From NCBI GenBank assembly GCA_011087745.1, contig JAALLB010000004.1, positions 1 through 24,758 of the forward strand: DNA of 24,758 nucleotides. The letters run 5' to 3'. The stretch's first letter is position 1; the number at the start of each line of letters is the position of its first letter. Below are positions 23,804 through 24,758 of the stretch, piece after piece. Under the pieces are notes generated by a model. It did not search any database, was not told where the DNA came from, and saw only the letters and a list, made by a program, of their open reading frames with translations. The position numbers were made by a program, and so were the translations under genes. The DNA is from Hyphomicrobiales bacterium. GTDB lineage: Bacteria; Pseudomonadota; Alphaproteobacteria; Rhizobiales; Rhizobiaceae.

Positions 23804-24758
23804 TCAGGCTGCAGGGCGAGCATGGCTTTGCTCCGCGATGCATTTGACATGACGATGATCTGTGCCACAACAGCCACCAATTGCACGAATATTTGGAAGT
23901 AAAATGAGAAGCTCAGCATGAAGTTCGCCAAGTTCTACTGGATTACCATCATCTAATTATTCAGCTTCATCCAACTCAGCATGACTCATTCGTGATGCAT
24001 TCGAGCGAATGCTTCCAATGCGCAACAACCAATCTGCATTGGTGTCCAGAATATGTTTGAAGTGGTCTGGATGAGCACAGTTGATCATATAGTATATGGG
24101 GCCATTGTTGGTGGCTTCATCTACTTCTGCAATGGCTTCTCCGAGCGGTTGGCCGGATGGCAAACATCCGTCCGTTTCGAGTGTGAATGCGACAACTACA
24201 GCAACATCAACTTCTTGTGCGACCTGAACAATACCTGTTGCTTCACTTGCGTGAGTAAGTGTCATGGCGCTGATCATATCTACGTCTGCACGACCTAGTG
24301 CTTGAATTTGTGGCGAGTGGATTAGAAATGCATCTTGTGCGCTAATAAGTTTGTCCGGTGCATATGCATCTCCGGCTGGACCAACGAGGCCATTGATCAA
24401 GATAGGATGATCTGGTTTGTCATGCTGATCACGCAGTTTGGAAACAAATTTCACTGCACGCGTGTTCGTCTCCATAACCTCTGAAATTGTCTGATCAAGC
24501 AGGCCAGCCCATGCCATACCTGCACGCCACGTAGGAGCATCTAAAACAAATCCACGATTTGATTGACGCGCAATGTCAATAAATTGCTCAAAATATTCTG
24601 TCAGGTCGCGACGACCCTGTTCGCTGTCCAATAGGGCGGCAGCGGAGAAACATGGTAGATCATATCCCTTGTCAAATATCATATAGGTTTCCAGCCCCCC
24701 ATCGGCTACCGTATGCACACATCTTTGCTGAAGGCGACCGGATGGGTCTTTCCATGTG
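23804..24758 (-). pseudogene. Homocysteine S-methyltransferase family protein, interrupted by TAA and cut by the window edge
   Basis: This family transfers methyl groups from donors such as betaine or S-methylmethionine to homocysteine, using a zinc ion held by three Cys. On the minus strand the frame is open to the right edge of the window, so the N terminus may be missing; a GTG at 24718 before HTVADGGLETYMIF is a possible start. The body contains TDGG-like ADGGLET, VLDAPTWRAG, LINGLVGPAGDAY and the first zinc Cys in YYMINCAHP. After DEAE a TAA (23957-23959) interrupts the frame where relatives have Glu. The same frame then continues LDDGNPVELGELHAELL to the other two zinc Cys in IGGCCGTDHRHV and ends at TGA (23804-23806). 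The truncated product would lack two of three metal ligands. Confidence 0.83.

Noticed and set aside
23621..23902. 93-residue plus-strand open frame
   Set aside because: It lies opposite the acetyltransferase start and the end of the methyltransferase, both of which have clear family signatures on the minus strand.
23719..23931. Upstream extension of the acetyltransferase frame beginning MANFMLSFSF
   Set aside because: This part overlaps the methyltransferase C terminus, which is recognisable in another frame. The acetyltransferase family sequence starts only at MNEN (23718).
1..24758. CRISPR array, tRNA, rRNA, prophage or insertion sequence
   Set aside because: No regularly spaced direct repeats, no tRNA-like cloverleaf, no ribosomal RNA sequence and no transposase or integrase reading frame were seen.

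Overview
The window looks like the chromosome of an alphaproteobacterium of the Hyphomicrobiales (Rhizobiales), by eye rather AT-rich for that order. The evidence is gene order and fusions known from the group: dgt-argS-SPOR-nagZ-scpA-scpB, tatABC-serS-surE-pcm-nlpD, and yajC-secDF with SecD and SecF fused in one polypeptide, followed by Mth938 and squalene/phytoene-synthase-like genes. This is inference from protein motifs and synteny; no rRNA or tRNA gene is present to confirm it.

Positions 89-13615 are a dense run of plus-strand housekeeping genes: a dNTP triphosphohydrolase (dgt), arginyl-tRNA synthetase, a large membrane-anchored SPOR-domain protein ending at a strong terminator, beta-N-acetylhexosaminidase (nagZ), the condensin partners ScpA and ScpB, a lone ABC-transporter ATPase, the twin-arginine translocase (tatA, tatB, tatC), seryl-tRNA synthetase, SurE and protein L-isoaspartate methyltransferase. 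An NlpD-like lipoprotein (13724-15355) follows and ends at a terminator, where a minus-strand AAA+ ATPase (DUF815 type) converges on it. A divergent promoter region (16288-16529) separates that ATPase from yajC-secDF and two genes whose mitochondrial relatives are complex I assembly factors (NDUFAF3-like and NDUFAF6-like). Most of this block serves the envelope: protein export (Tat, Sec), peptidoglycan recycling (NagZ) and septal wall remodelling (SPOR protein, NlpD-like factor).

From about 20743 the character changes. An intact, well-translated taurine:pyruvate aminotransferase (tpa) ends at a clean terminator. It is followed by roughly 810 bases with no convincing gene but many hairpins, and then by two minus-strand genes that both carry inactivating lesions: a GNAT acetyltransferase (in-frame TAG plus a frameshift) and a homocysteine S-methyltransferase (in-frame TAA just before its zinc-binding GGCCG motif) that runs off the right edge. 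This tail looks like an accessory segment in decay.

I found no CRISPR array, prophage, insertion sequence, tRNA or rRNA. I see no clearly new multi-gene system. The items most worth a second look are the hairpin-rich segment, the two neighbouring broken genes, the lone ABC ATPase between scpB and tatA, and the palindrome in front of yajC.
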